From Betaproteobacteria bacterium (GTDB taxonomy: Bacteria; Pseudomonadota; Gammaproteobacteria; Burkholderiales; Burkholderiaceae_C): a DNA stretch of 11,988 nt. Under the pieces are notes generated by a model that worked only from the letters and a program-made list of their open reading frames with translations, was not told the origin of the DNA and did no database searches. Positions 1 through 6,710 of the stretch are shown here, in pieces. The position numbers were made by a program, and so were the translations under genes. The DNA lies in assembly GCA_947448675.1 (NCBI GenBank), contig CANFOR010000069.1:1-11988 (forward strand), given 5' to 3'. Each line of letters opens with the position of its first letter. Position 1 is the first letter of the stretch.

Positions 1-254
1 CGGTGGTTGGGGTAGTCGGGGTAGTGCGCGGGCATGGGGAAGTCTTCGTACTCCGACCACACTTTGGAGCTGATGATGTGGGTGTTTTCATACACGCTCG
101 AATGCCCGGTTTGTGCGTTAAACACCCAGTTGCCACCGACTTTGGTGTTCTTCTCAAAAACCACGGTGTCAAAGCCTGCGGCAATGCAATTTTTAGCCGC
201 TGCAATGCCGCTGGGGCCAGCGCCGATGACGCATACACGTTGTGTTGGGGGCAT
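1..254 (-). CDS. Flavin-containing monooxygenase, N-terminal part (runs off the window)
   Basis: Only the first 84 codons are present; the gene continues past position 1. The translation opens with a Rossmann FAD-binding motif, GAGPSG at residues 11-16, after a short hydrophobic strand. It continues with VGGNW at 39-43 and the stretch FPMPAHYPDYPNH near residue 72, which is typical of the flavin-containing monooxygenase / Baeyer-Villiger type family. Such enzymes use FAD and NADPH to oxygenate heteroatoms or ketones; the substrate cannot be told from this fragment. The ATG at 254-252 is preceded by an AAGGA ribosome binding site that overlaps the stop of the DUF962 gene 10 bp upstream, so the two are probably co-translated. 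The family call is firm, the specific reaction unknown. Confidence 0.85.
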   Translation of the reverse strand, partial: MPPTQRVCVIGAGPSGIAAAKNCIAAGFDTVVFEKNTKVGGNWVFNAQTGHSSVYENTHIISSKVWSEYEDFPMPAHYPDYPNH

Positions 255-264
255 GGAGATTCCT

Positions 265-735
265 TCAAAATGACCAGCGCACACCGAGGCGCAGCAAGAG
301 CTTAGACAACACAAACAGCGGGCCGACCCACAGGTACTGCAGGTCTTCGAAAAACGAAGGTTTTTTGCCCTCGATGCGGTGGCCAATGAACTGCAAAACC
401 CAAGCGCCGACGAACACCGCGACCGACATTGGCAGCAGGGCATTGCCCATTGCCTGCACCAGTAGCAGCGCCAACGCGCTGCACAGCAACATGCAGGCCA
501 AAAACACCACCGAGAGCCGCGCGTAATAGACCATGCTGGCCGCTAAAAATGCATACAGCAACCAAGCGTGCAGCCACGCCAAAAGCCCGCACAGGCTGAG
601 CATGATGAGCGGAATCGCCAAGCAATGGATGGCGCTGTTGCGCGGGTCTTGGTGGCTTTGGCCATAGTGTTCGAGCAGGGCATCGACGCGGCGCGGGCTG
701 CTGTGTGGCGGCCTGGGCTGGGTGATGTTTTGCAT
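265..735 (-). CDS. DUF962 / Mpo1-like integral membrane protein
   Basis: A 156-residue protein with the features of the DUF962 (yeast Mpo1/YGL010w-like) family. It has an N-terminal HYGQSHQDPRNSAIH segment (about residues 23-37) with spaced histidines, several hydrophobic helices (roughly 38-58, 60-95 and 101-118), then LQFIGHRIEGKKP (114-126) and LWVGPLFVL (135-143). Yeast Mpo1 is an iron-dependent dioxygenase acting on 2-hydroxy fatty acids in the membrane. The bacterial members are mostly uncharacterised, so that activity is only a possibility here. Conserved His28, His37 and His119 are plausible metal ligands. It sits 10 bp before the flavin monooxygenase gene in the same direction, suggesting a two-gene oxidative lipid or small-molecule operon. 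It is separated from selD by 133 bp containing a repeat, so it may not belong to the selenium operon. Confidence 0.8.
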   Translation of the reverse strand: MQNITQPRPPHSSPRRVDALLEHYGQSHQDPRNSAIHCLAIPLIMLSLCGLLAWLHAWLLYAFLAASMVYYARLSVVFLACMLLCSALALLLVQAMGNALLPMSVAVFVGAWVLQFIGHRIEGKKPSFFEDLQYLWVGPLFVLSKLLLRLGVRWSF

Positions 736-793
736 AACATCAGATGCTAAGGGAATGTGCGTTAAAGCGGCCTATCATTTACCCCAATGCAGA

Positions 794-850
794 GTAAAAA
801 CGGCTGCAAGGCGCATCAACAATGCGTAAGTAGCTACTTTTTTGTAGCGC
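794..850 (-). repeat. Dispersed intergenic repeat, copy A
   Basis: Read on the minus strand, this stretch contains a core, TAGCTACTTACGCAT, then a short variable loop, then ATGCGCCTT and a T-rich end TTTTTAC. It matches the copy at 6774-6835 closely (TAGCTGCTTACGCAT, loop, ATGCGCCTT, TTTTTAC). CGCAT and ATGCG form a small hairpin around a 5-nt loop. The element occupies the space between the selD stop and the DUF962 start. A GCTAC-A6-GTAGC hairpin lies at its selD-proximal end, but no T-tract follows, so it is not a clear intrinsic terminator. Repeats of this type are common between genes in Comamonadaceae. Confidence 0.65.
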
Positions 851-868
851 TCACAGCGCGTACAAAAC

Positions 869-3163
869 CTAGTCACCCAGCACAATCGGCTCCAACGCAT
901 CGCTTTGCGCCAGCACTTTACCGATCACGGCGCTGTGTGGGTAGCCTGCAGCGTGCAAAGCCGCCAAGCAAGCCGCAGCTTGCGCGGCGGGCAGGCTCAC
1001 CAACAAGCCGCCTGCGGTTTGCGGGTCAAAAATCAGCGGATAACGCGGGTGCTGGGCATAGGCGGCTTGGTTGCGCAGTGCGCGGCGCAGGCGCACGTTG
1101 GCGGGCTGCAGCGAGCTGACAATGCCCGCCGCCACGCACTCTTGCGCGCCGTCCAGCAAGGGCAGGGCGCTCAAGTGTATTTCTGCGTCTACGCCCGAGG
1201 GTTTGCTCATTTCGACCAAATGCCCCAGCAGGCCAAAGCCGGTCAGGTCGGTGCAGGCCGTGGCACCGTGCGCCTGCACAATGCGCGCCGCGGCTTGGTT
1301 GGACTGCACCATCGACAGCAAAGCCGCGTCGATCCAACGGCCCTTGGCCAGGCCGCGCGGCTGCGCTGCAAACAGGGTGCCGGTGCCCATGGGTTTGGTC
1401 AACATCAGCACATCGCCCGCCTGCATGCCGCCCTTGCGCATCAGGCTCGCCATGTTCTCGTCGATCAAGCCATTGATGGCAAAGCCCAAAGCCAATTCAC
1501 TGCCCTCGCCGGTGTGTCCGCCCACCAAGGCACAGCCCGCAGCGTTCAGCACCTCAACTGCGCCGCTCATCATTTGCAGCAACAGGTCTTCGACCTTGCG
1601 CTCTAAGCCCGGTGGCACGGTGGCAATGGCCGTGGCCGACTGCGGCTCGCCACCCATGGCAAAAATATCGCCCAGCGCATGATTGGCCGCGACCTTGCCA
1701 AACACATAGGGGTCGTCGATAAAGGCGCGAAAAAAGTCCACCGTGTGCACCATGGCCTTGCCCGGCGGCACGCGCACCACGGCCGCGTCGTCGGGCGAAT
1801 GCAGGCCCACCAACACGTCGTTGCGCTGCAGCACCTGCAACTGCCCCAGCGCCCGTGAGAGCACGCTGGCCCCCACCTTGGCACCGCAGCCACCGCAGCG
1901 CATGGCAATGGCCGAGATGGCCTGCTGCGACTCTTCGCTGCTCAGCGCCAATTGGTTTTGCGGCCCACTGGGGTTTTGCGTTTTGCCCGATGCGTCCATT
2001 GCAGGAAACTCGGAGAACCGGCGCATAAAGCGCTGGTCAATCGCGTCTTTCCAGCGCCAAACCCAAGCGCCTGCAAAGCCCAGCTTGCCGCGCGAGGCAA
2101 TGGCGTAGCGGTCGCCGGTGCTAATGAGTGCCAACCAACGGCGTTGCGGACGGTAGGGCTGCAGCGGCTTGCCCTGCACCGCGCGGCGCAGGTTGTCGGC
2201 CAGGGGGCGGCCCATACGCACGGCAAACACACCGGCTTTCTCCAAAGCCTGGTTTTGCATGGTGGCGATGTCGCCCGCCGCAAAAATACGCGCGTCAGTG
2301 GTGCTTTGCAAGCAGTCGTTGACGAAGATGAAGCCATTGCCATCGAGCGCCAAACCCGTGCCCTGCAGCCAGGCTGCGCCACCGGCTTGCGTAACCCACA
2401 TGGTTTCGTCCACTGCCAACTGCAGGCCATTGGCGCACTGCAATTGCCCGGGCAACACGTGCGTGACCTCGGCATGCAAATGCACTTGCACGCCACGTTG
2501 CTGCAGCACCTGCACAAAGCGTTGGCGCACGCCCGCGTTGTGGGTGGGCAAGATGCAGCCGTGGGCGCTGAGCAAATGGAACTGCAGCAGCGCCGGGTCG
2601 CGCCCCTGGGCTTGCAACACGGCGCGTAGCCGGTATTGCATGGCCAGCAGCAGCTCGACGCCGCCTGCACCTGCGCCCACCACGGCGATGCGCAGTGGGC
2701 CTTGGCTGTGCTGTTCGGCGCGTGCCAGCAGGGCCAGCCAGCGTTGGTTGAACTGCGCAATGGGTTTCACTGGCACGGCGTGCGCTGCAGCACCGGCTAC
2801 GTCGTGCATGCGCGGTGCGGAACCAATGTTGATGGAGAGCTGGTCATAAGGCACGGGCGGGCGGTTTTTGCACAGCACCGTGCCCGCGTTGCGGTCGATG
2901 CCCACAGCCTCGTCGCGCAGCAAACGCGCACCGGCAAACACCGCCAAGCGGTTCAGGTCGATGTGCACTTGGTCATAGCTGTAATGGCCTGCCACGTAGC
3001 CGGGCAGCATGCCCGAGTAGGGCGTGTGGCTGTCGGTGCAAATCAGCGTCAAGCGCACACCCGGCTCGGGTTGCATGGCAAAGCGGCGCAACACGCCCAC
3101 ATGGCTGTGGCCGCCGCCCACCAAAACGATGTCACGGGCGATGATGTGCTGAGGGCTTTGCAT
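869..3163 (-). CDS. selD: Selenide, water dikinase fused to an N-terminal FAD/NAD(P)H oxidoreductase (SenC role)
   Basis: A 764-residue two-domain protein. Residues 10 to about 385 are an NDH-2/sulfide-quinone-reductase-like flavoprotein: FAD motif GGGHSH (16-21), second dinucleotide motif GAGAGG (163-168) and the closing FAD motif IFAAGDIA (293-300). After a polar linker (about 388-418) comes a full selenophosphate synthetase: CGGCGAK (423-429) with the expected catalytic Cys426 and Lys429, SPDDAAVV (456-463), TVDFF (474-478), HALGDIFAMGG (495-505), GGHT (548-551), TGFGLLGH (641-648) and DPQTAGGLL (713-721). The SelD part makes selenophosphate from selenide and ATP. The flavin part may supply or recycle reduced selenium, which is inference. 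The active site uses Cys, so no selenocysteine recoding is needed. It starts 8 bp after the senB stop, in the same operon. The reading frame stays open upstream into senB, but the protein clearly begins at this ATG. Confidence 0.95.
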   Translation of the reverse strand: MQSPQHIIARDIVLVGGGHSHVGVLRRFAMQPEPGVRLTLICTDSHTPYSGMLPGYVAGHYSYDQVHIDLNRLAVFAGARLLRDEAVGIDRNAGTVLCKNRPPVPYDQLSINIGSAPRMHDVAGAAAHAVPVKPIAQFNQRWLALLARAEQHSQGPLRIAVVGAGAGGVELLLAMQYRLRAVLQAQGRDPALLQFHLLSAHGCILPTHNAGVRQRFVQVLQQRGVQVHLHAEVTHVLPGQLQCANGLQLAVDETMWVTQAGGAAWLQGTGLALDGNGFIFVNDCLQSTTDARIFAAGDIATMQNQALEKAGVFAVRMGRPLADNLRRAVQGKPLQPYRPQRRWLALISTGDRYAIASRGKLGFAGAWVWRWKDAIDQRFMRRFSEFPAMDASGKTQNPSGPQNQLALSSEESQQAISAIAMRCGGCGAKVGASVLSRALGQLQVLQRNDVLVGLHSPDDAAVVRVPPGKAMVHTVDFFRAFIDDPYVFGKVAANHALGDIFAMGGEPQSATAIATVPPGLERKVEDLLLQMMSGAVEVLNAAGCALVGGHTGEGSELALGFAINGLIDENMASLMRKGGMQAGDVLMLTKPMGTGTLFAAQPRGLAKGRWIDAALLSMVQSNQAAARIVQAHGATACTDLTGFGLLGHLVEMSKPSGVDAEIHLSALPLLDGAQECVAAGIVSSLQPANVRLRRALRNQAAYAQHPRYPLIFDPQTAGGLLVSLPAAQAAACLAALHAAGYPHSAVIGKVLAQSDALEPIVLGD

Positions 3164-3171
3164 AAGTTGGG

Positions 3172-4182
3172 TTATATAGGGTTTGAGCCAGGCGTGGCGT
3201 GCAATGCGCGCTGCAATTTTTGTAGCGCGGCTTGTTCGCTTGCGGGCGCAAACAGTGGCGCACGCAAGCGGCATTGTGCTTGTAATTGGGCATAGAGTGG
3301 GTCGGCGCGTTTGGCGCAGCGCTGCAGCAAGTGAGCCAATTGCGCGGCGTCGTTCCAGGCAAAGTAGCCCGCGTAGTCTGCGCCCAGCATGCCCACATTG
3401 CCGTCGATGCGCGAGCACAGCACCGGCGTGCCGCAGCGCACCGCTTCCATCAGCACATGGGCGCCGCCTTCCATGGCGCTGCAATGCACCAGCACATGTG
3501 CGCGCTGGATGCGCTTGCGCGTGGCCTCGTGCGCCTGCGCACCGAGCCAGCGGTACTGCGGGCAGGCCAGGGCCGTGGCCTGGGCTTGCGCACCCAGGGC
3601 CGCGTCGAGGGGCGCGCCAATGTGGTCGATCCAGATGCCTAGCTCTGCGCTGAGTAAATGCGCCGCTGCAAACAGGGTTTGTGGCGATTTTTCTGCACGC
3701 AAATGGCCCACCATCAGGGCGCGAAATTGCTTTGGGCTTTTGACCAAAATGTGCCGCGCGCTGGTGGACTGAAAAATCACCAGCGCCTTGCTGCGCAAGT
3801 GTGCCGGCAGGCCTGCGGGAGCGCATTCTTGCAGCAGCACCAAGTGCTGCGCCAGTTCGAGCGAGCGCTGCGAGGCGGCGTCGGTGTGGATGTCGCGGTA
3901 GAGGTCGGTGCCGGTCAGCACCACGGCCAAGCCCGGTGCGTTGCTGCTCACGCTACGCGCCTGTGCCCAGGCGGCAATCGACGCTGCCGAGCGGCGCGCG
4001 TGCAGGGCCAGCATGGCGCTGTCGGTCACCGCGCCCGTGGCGGCCAGGGCGTCGGGCCATTCGCGTACGATGCGCACAGCAGCCTGCGCTTGCAGCATGC
4101 CCTGCCAACGGCGCGCGGTTTGCCAATTGCCATTGTTGGCGTCGGCCAGCGCGGGGCTCACAATCACGATCGAAGGTTTCAT
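3172..4182 (-). CDS. senB: Selenosugar synthase SenB (GT-B glycosyltransferase-like)
   Basis: A 336-residue protein of the glycosyltransferase-like family that travels with selD and EgtB-like genes, now known as SenB. In the described pathway SenB makes the C-Se bond by joining selenophosphate to a UDP-sugar, giving a selenosugar. Visible marks: start MKPSIVIVSPALADANNGNW (the NNGNW turn at 16-20 lies in the donor/acceptor cleft region of such folds), LTGTDLYRDI (89-98), GHLRAEKSP (159-167) and a GT-B E-x7-E motif, EGGAHVLME at 238-246, followed by GTPVLCSRIDGNVGMLG (251-267). There is no signal peptide, so it is cytoplasmic. Selenium chemistry is inferred from family plus context (selD 8 bp downstream, senA divergent 5 bp away). 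No clear Shine-Dalgarno is seen before the ATG, but this start matches the family N-terminus well. An ordinary hexosyltransferase is the alternative but fits the context poorly. Confidence 0.9.
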   Translation of the reverse strand: MKPSIVIVSPALADANNGNWQTARRWQGMLQAQAAVRIVREWPDALAATGAVTDSAMLALHARRSAASIAAWAQARSVSSNAPGLAVVLTGTDLYRDIHTDAASQRSLELAQHLVLLQECAPAGLPAHLRSKALVIFQSTSARHILVKSPKQFRALMVGHLRAEKSPQTLFAAAHLLSAELGIWIDHIGAPLDAALGAQAQATALACPQYRWLGAQAHEATRKRIQRAHVLVHCSAMEGGAHVLMEAVRCGTPVLCSRIDGNVGMLGADYAGYFAWNDAAQLAHLLQRCAKRADPLYAQLQAQCRLRAPLFAPASEQAALQKLQRALHATPGSNPI

Positions 4183-4187
4183 ACAGC

Positions 4188-5429
4188 ATGCAGGGTAACG
4201 CAAATTCGTCGCTATGGTTTTCGCAGCACTCCACGCAGGCGGGGCAAGCGCTGCAGGCCCTGCAAGCCAGAACGGCCAGTGCGCCCGAATTGGCGCGCTT
4301 GCTGCGCGAAAGCCGTGCGCGCACCCTGGCCATTGCCGACGCCTACACCGCGGCACTGGGCCCGCTGTTGCAAGTGCCTTTTGCGCCGCAGTTCAACCCG
4401 CCGCTGTGGGAGCTGGGCCATCTTGCCTGGTTTCAAGACTATTGGCTCGCGCGCAACCCGCAACGCGCTTTGGGCAGCGCCTGCGACGGCGCAGCGCCCA
4501 AAGCGGCCTCGCGCTTGGCCCATGCCGACGCGCTCTACGACTCCAGCCACGTGCCGCACGCCAGCCGTTGGCACCTACCCCTGCCCGATGTCGCCGCCAC
4601 CCGCGCCTATGCCGCTGAGGTTTTAGAGGCTACGCTGGCCTTGCTCGAGCGCGCCGAGCCAAGCGAACACAGCGACGCAGCGCTGTACTTTTACCGCCTG
4701 GTTTTGTTCCACGAAGACATGCACGCGGAAGCCGCCGTCTACATGGCGCAAAGCCTGGGCATTGCGTTGGATGCTAGTCTTTCTGTAGCGCTCTACGCAG
4801 ACTACAAGCGCGCTGCAGACCCATTTTCTTCACAAATGCCTCTGCAAATAGCTGCGCAAACCTGGCGCATGGGCTGGCAAGGCGCTGGCTTTGCCTTCGA
4901 CAACGAGCTGCAAGGCCATACAGTTGAACTACCAGGCTTTGAGATCGACAGCGCTCCCGTCAGCTGGCAGCAGTACCTGGCCAGCCAACCCGCCGCGTTG
5001 CCGCGCTATGTGCGCCGCGCCGACACGCCCAGCGGCTACGAAGCGCAGCGCTTTGGCCAGTGGCTGCCACTCGACTTGAATGCGAGCGCCGTACACATCA
5101 GTCACCACGAGGCCACCGCCTGGTGCCACTGGGCGGGTCGCAGCCTGCCCAGCGAAGCCCAATGGGAATGCGCCGCCCTCGCACAAGCAGGCTTTGCCTG
5201 GGGTAGCGTTTGGGAGTGGACGTCCAGCCCCTTCACCGCCTACCCCGGCTTTGTGCCCCACCCCTACGCCGACTATTCCGCGCCCTGGTTCAACAGCCGC
5301 AGGGTGCTCAAAGGCGCCTGCAACGCCACTGCGCCACGCATGGCCCACCCGCGCTACCGTAACTTTTTCACACCCGAGCGCAACGATATTTTTGCCGGTT
5401 TTCGCAGCTGCCGTTTATTGGATTTATAG
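4188..5429 (+). CDS. senA: Selenoneine synthase SenA (EgtB-like non-haem iron enzyme)
   Basis: A 413-residue member of the EgtB/sulfoxide-synthase superfamily. The N-terminal DinB-like half has the three iron-binding histidines: His78 in WELGH, and His175/His179 in FHEDMH (HxxxH). The C-terminal half is a formylglycine-generating-enzyme-like fold, from GFAFDNEL (234-241) through LPSEAQWE (320-327), VWEWTSSPF (341-349) and a final PERNDIFAGFRSC (396-408). EgtB joins cysteine derivatives to hercynine; SenA is the paralogue that joins the SenB selenosugar to hercynine, giving a selenoxide that collapses to selenoneine. The SenA call rests on context next to senB and selD. GAAGG at 4172-4176 is a loosely spaced ribosome binding site. 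Residues 1-38 precede the conserved domain, and a TTG at codon 35 (4290) is a possible alternative start. Residues about 195-215 appear to derive from a repeat. KGACNAT (375-381) replaces the family's usual RGGSFAT, with Cys378 at the Ser position. Confidence 0.88.
   Translation: MQGNANSSLWFSQHSTQAGQALQALQARTASAPELARLLRESRARTLAIADAYTAALGPLLQVPFAPQFNPPLWELGHLAWFQDYWLARNPQRALGSACDGAAPKAASRLAHADALYDSSHVPHASRWHLPLPDVAATRAYAAEVLEATLALLERAEPSEHSDAALYFYRLVLFHEDMHAEAAVYMAQSLGIALDASLSVALYADYKRAADPFSSQMPLQIAAQTWRMGWQGAGFAFDNELQGHTVELPGFEIDSAPVSWQQYLASQPAALPRYVRRADTPSGYEAQRFGQWLPLDLNASAVHISHHEATAWCHWAGRSLPSEAQWECAALAQAGFAWGSVWEWTSSPFTAYPGFVPHPYADYSAPWFNSRRVLKGACNATAPRMAHPRYRNFFTPERNDIFAGFRSCRLLDL
4769..4830 (+). 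repeat. Dispersed repeat, copy D, inside senA
   Basis: This stretch of the senA coding region carries CTGTAGCGCTCTACGCAG, then ACAAGCGC and CCATTTTC, in the same order and spacing as TATAGCTGCTTACGCAT / ATGCGCC / GCATTTTT of the intergenic copy at 6774-6835. It is read in frame as residues about 195-215 of SenA, in the linker between the iron-binding half and the FGE-like half. The match is partial, so shared ancestry is likely but not proven by eye. Confidence 0.4.
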
Positions 5430-5614
5430 CGTTTCAGCGCCAACCATCACCCGGCGCGCTCGGCAAGCCGCAGCGCATAGCGCAAGCAAGCCCTCAAATG
5501 CACACAAGGTGAGACCAGCAAAGCAGCCCAAAAAAACCGCAGCAAAGCATTTCGCGTTGTAATACAGCCCTAGGCATTTCAGCAGCCCATTAGCAACCAC
5601 CTTCGGAGTTCCCC
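5430..5614 (+). other. Intergenic region between senA and the binding-protein gene
   Basis: These 185 bp hold no convincing gene. A TTTATAGCG block overlaps the senA stop codon (TAG) and resembles the start of the dispersed repeats, but the rest of the match is weak. No hairpin with a T-tract was found, so a transcript from senA may run on into the transporter genes. The ribosome binding site of the next gene (GGAG, 5605-5608) ends the region. Confidence 0.5.
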
Positions 5615-6481
5615 GTGACACCTTCAGCCTTTACCCGCCGCCTCCAAGCCATCGCCCTGAGCGCAGTCTTGGCCCTGAGCGCTAGCGCCCACGCACAACA
5701 GGTGCTGCGCATCACCGCCATCCCCGACGAGTCGCCCACCGAGTTGGCGCGCAAGGCCGGGCCTTTGGTGAAATACCTCGAAGCCAAGCTGGGCATGAAG
5801 GTTGAATACACGCCGGTAACCGACTACGCCGCGTCTGTCGAGGCGCTGGCCAATAAGCAGGTAGACCTGGCCTGGTTTGGCGGCTTTACTTTTGTGCAGG
5901 CCAATGTGCGCTCGGGCGGCAAAGCTGTGCCCCTGGTGCAGCGCGAAGAAGACGAAAAGTTTCGCTCCGTCTTCATCACCAGCGACCCGAGCATCAAAAC
6001 TTTGGTCGACCTCAAAGGCAAAAACTTGAGCTTTGGCTCGCAGTCCAGCACCTCGGGCCACCTGATGCCGCGCAGCTACTTGCTAGAGGCCAAAATCGAC
6101 CCCGACAAAGACCTCAAGCGCGTGGCCTACAGCGGCGCACACGACGCCACCATTACCGCCGTGGCCGCAGGCAAAGTAGAAGCCGGTGCGCTCAACATCT
6201 CGGTGTGGGAAAAGTTCGTGGCCGACAAAAAAGTAGACACCAACCAAGTGCGCGTGTTCTACACCACGCCCACCTACTTTGACTACAACTGGACGGTGCA
6301 CGCCGACATGCCCGCTGCGCTGAAAGACAAAATCACCAAAGCCTTTTTAGAGCTGAACAAAAATACGCCCGAGGGAAAAGAAATTTTAGAACTGCAACGC
6401 GCCACCCGCTTCGTGCCCACCAAAGCCAGCAACTACCAAGGCATTGAAACGGCGGCGCGCAGCGCGGGGCTGTTGAAGTAG
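5615..6481 (+). CDS. PhnD-like periplasmic oxyanion-binding protein of an ABC importer (putative selenium oxyanion type)
   Basis: A 288-residue periplasmic binding protein of the phosphate/phosphite/phosphonate (PhnD) class. A basic start and hydrophobic core (residues 8-24) end in SASAHA-QQ, a signal peptidase I site after Ala27, so the mature protein is periplasmic. Typical PhnD-class marks are DLAWFGG (84-90), the anion-binding serine/threonine turn SSTSGHLMPRSYL (144-156) and YSGAHDATI (172-180). The start is GTG, six bases after a good GGAG site at 5605-5608; no ATG lies in a sensible place. NCBI-style annotation has a clade of this family named as a putative selenate ABC transporter binding protein because it accompanies selD and SenB-type genes; this gene fits that setting. 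Phosphonate or phosphite are the alternatives, but no phosphonate catabolic gene is in the window. ATPase and permeases follow after a 357-bp gap. Confidence 0.88.
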   Translation: MTPSAFTRRLQAIALSAVLALSASAHAQQVLRITAIPDESPTELARKAGPLVKYLEAKLGMKVEYTPVTDYAASVEALANKQVDLAWFGGFTFVQANVRSGGKAVPLVQREEDEKFRSVFITSDPSIKTLVDLKGKNLSFGSQSSTSGHLMPRSYLLEAKIDPDKDLKRVAYSGAHDATITAVAAGKVEAGALNISVWEKFVADKKVDTNQVRVFYTTPTYFDYNWTVHADMPAALKDKITKAFLELNKNTPEGKEILELQRATRFVPTKASNYQGIETAARSAGLLK

Positions 6482-6698
6482 GGCGCCTGTTTGAGGGTGT
6501 GCTGAACCAGCCGTCCCTCAGGCTGCGTCTGCACTTTATGCATGACCCTGGCCGAGGCGGGGTTGCGGGCCAAGCCTTGCATTTCGCTTGCATCAGCCAT
6601 TGTGAAAGAACGCAGTTGGAGCCTAGCTGTGTCGAGTTCAGTTTGTTTGGGCGCTGAGCCTTAAAACGGCACTGCACTTTAAACCCTTGCACTCGCGC

Positions 6699-6704
6699 GA
6701 TAAT
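6699..6704 (+). promoter_or_regulatory. Candidate -10 box for the ATPase-permease operon
   Basis: GATAAT differs from the TATAAT consensus at one position. The expected transcription start, 7 bases on, is the A of the ATG at 6711. No good -35 hexamer sits at 16-18 bp upstream (the region around 6676 reads ACTTTAA), so this is a weak call from one element only. Confidence 0.35.
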
Positions 6705-6710
6705 CTCCCC

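Noticed and set aside
3164..3826. Upstream extension of the selD reading frame (221 more codons, up to 3826)
   Set aside because: It overlaps senB on the same strand in another frame, is rich in Arg/Ala/His as shadow frames are, and adds nothing resembling a domain. The FAD domain starts properly at the ATG at 3163.
3801..4187. Upstream extension of the senA frame to 3801
   Set aside because: It is antisense to senB, Arg/Ala/Pro-rich and without family similarity; the ATG at 4188 or a later start is more credible.
869..5429. Selenocysteine (UGA recoding) in the selenium genes
   Set aside because: SelD has Cys at the catalytic position, and all frames end at ordinary stops with no extended homology beyond them; no SelA, SelB or tRNA-Sec gene is present.
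5420..5470. A fifth repeat copy at the senA stop codon
   Set aside because: TTTATAGCG and a later GCGCGCTCGGC block fit loosely, but the middle does not align well enough to call.
5424..5621. Minus-strand 65-codon hydrophobic ORF between senA and the binding-protein gene
   Set aside because: GTG start with no ribosome binding site, overlapping both neighbours antisense; hydrophobicity here is a by-product of the complementary base composition.
6492..6515. GAGGG/CCCTC pairing after the binding-protein gene as a terminator
   Set aside because: The stem is only 5 bp with a long loop and has no following T-tract.
6433..6600. Minus-strand 55-codon ORF starting MADASEMQGLARNP
   Set aside because: It has no ribosome binding site, overlaps the end of the binding-protein gene antisense, and resembles nothing I recognise.
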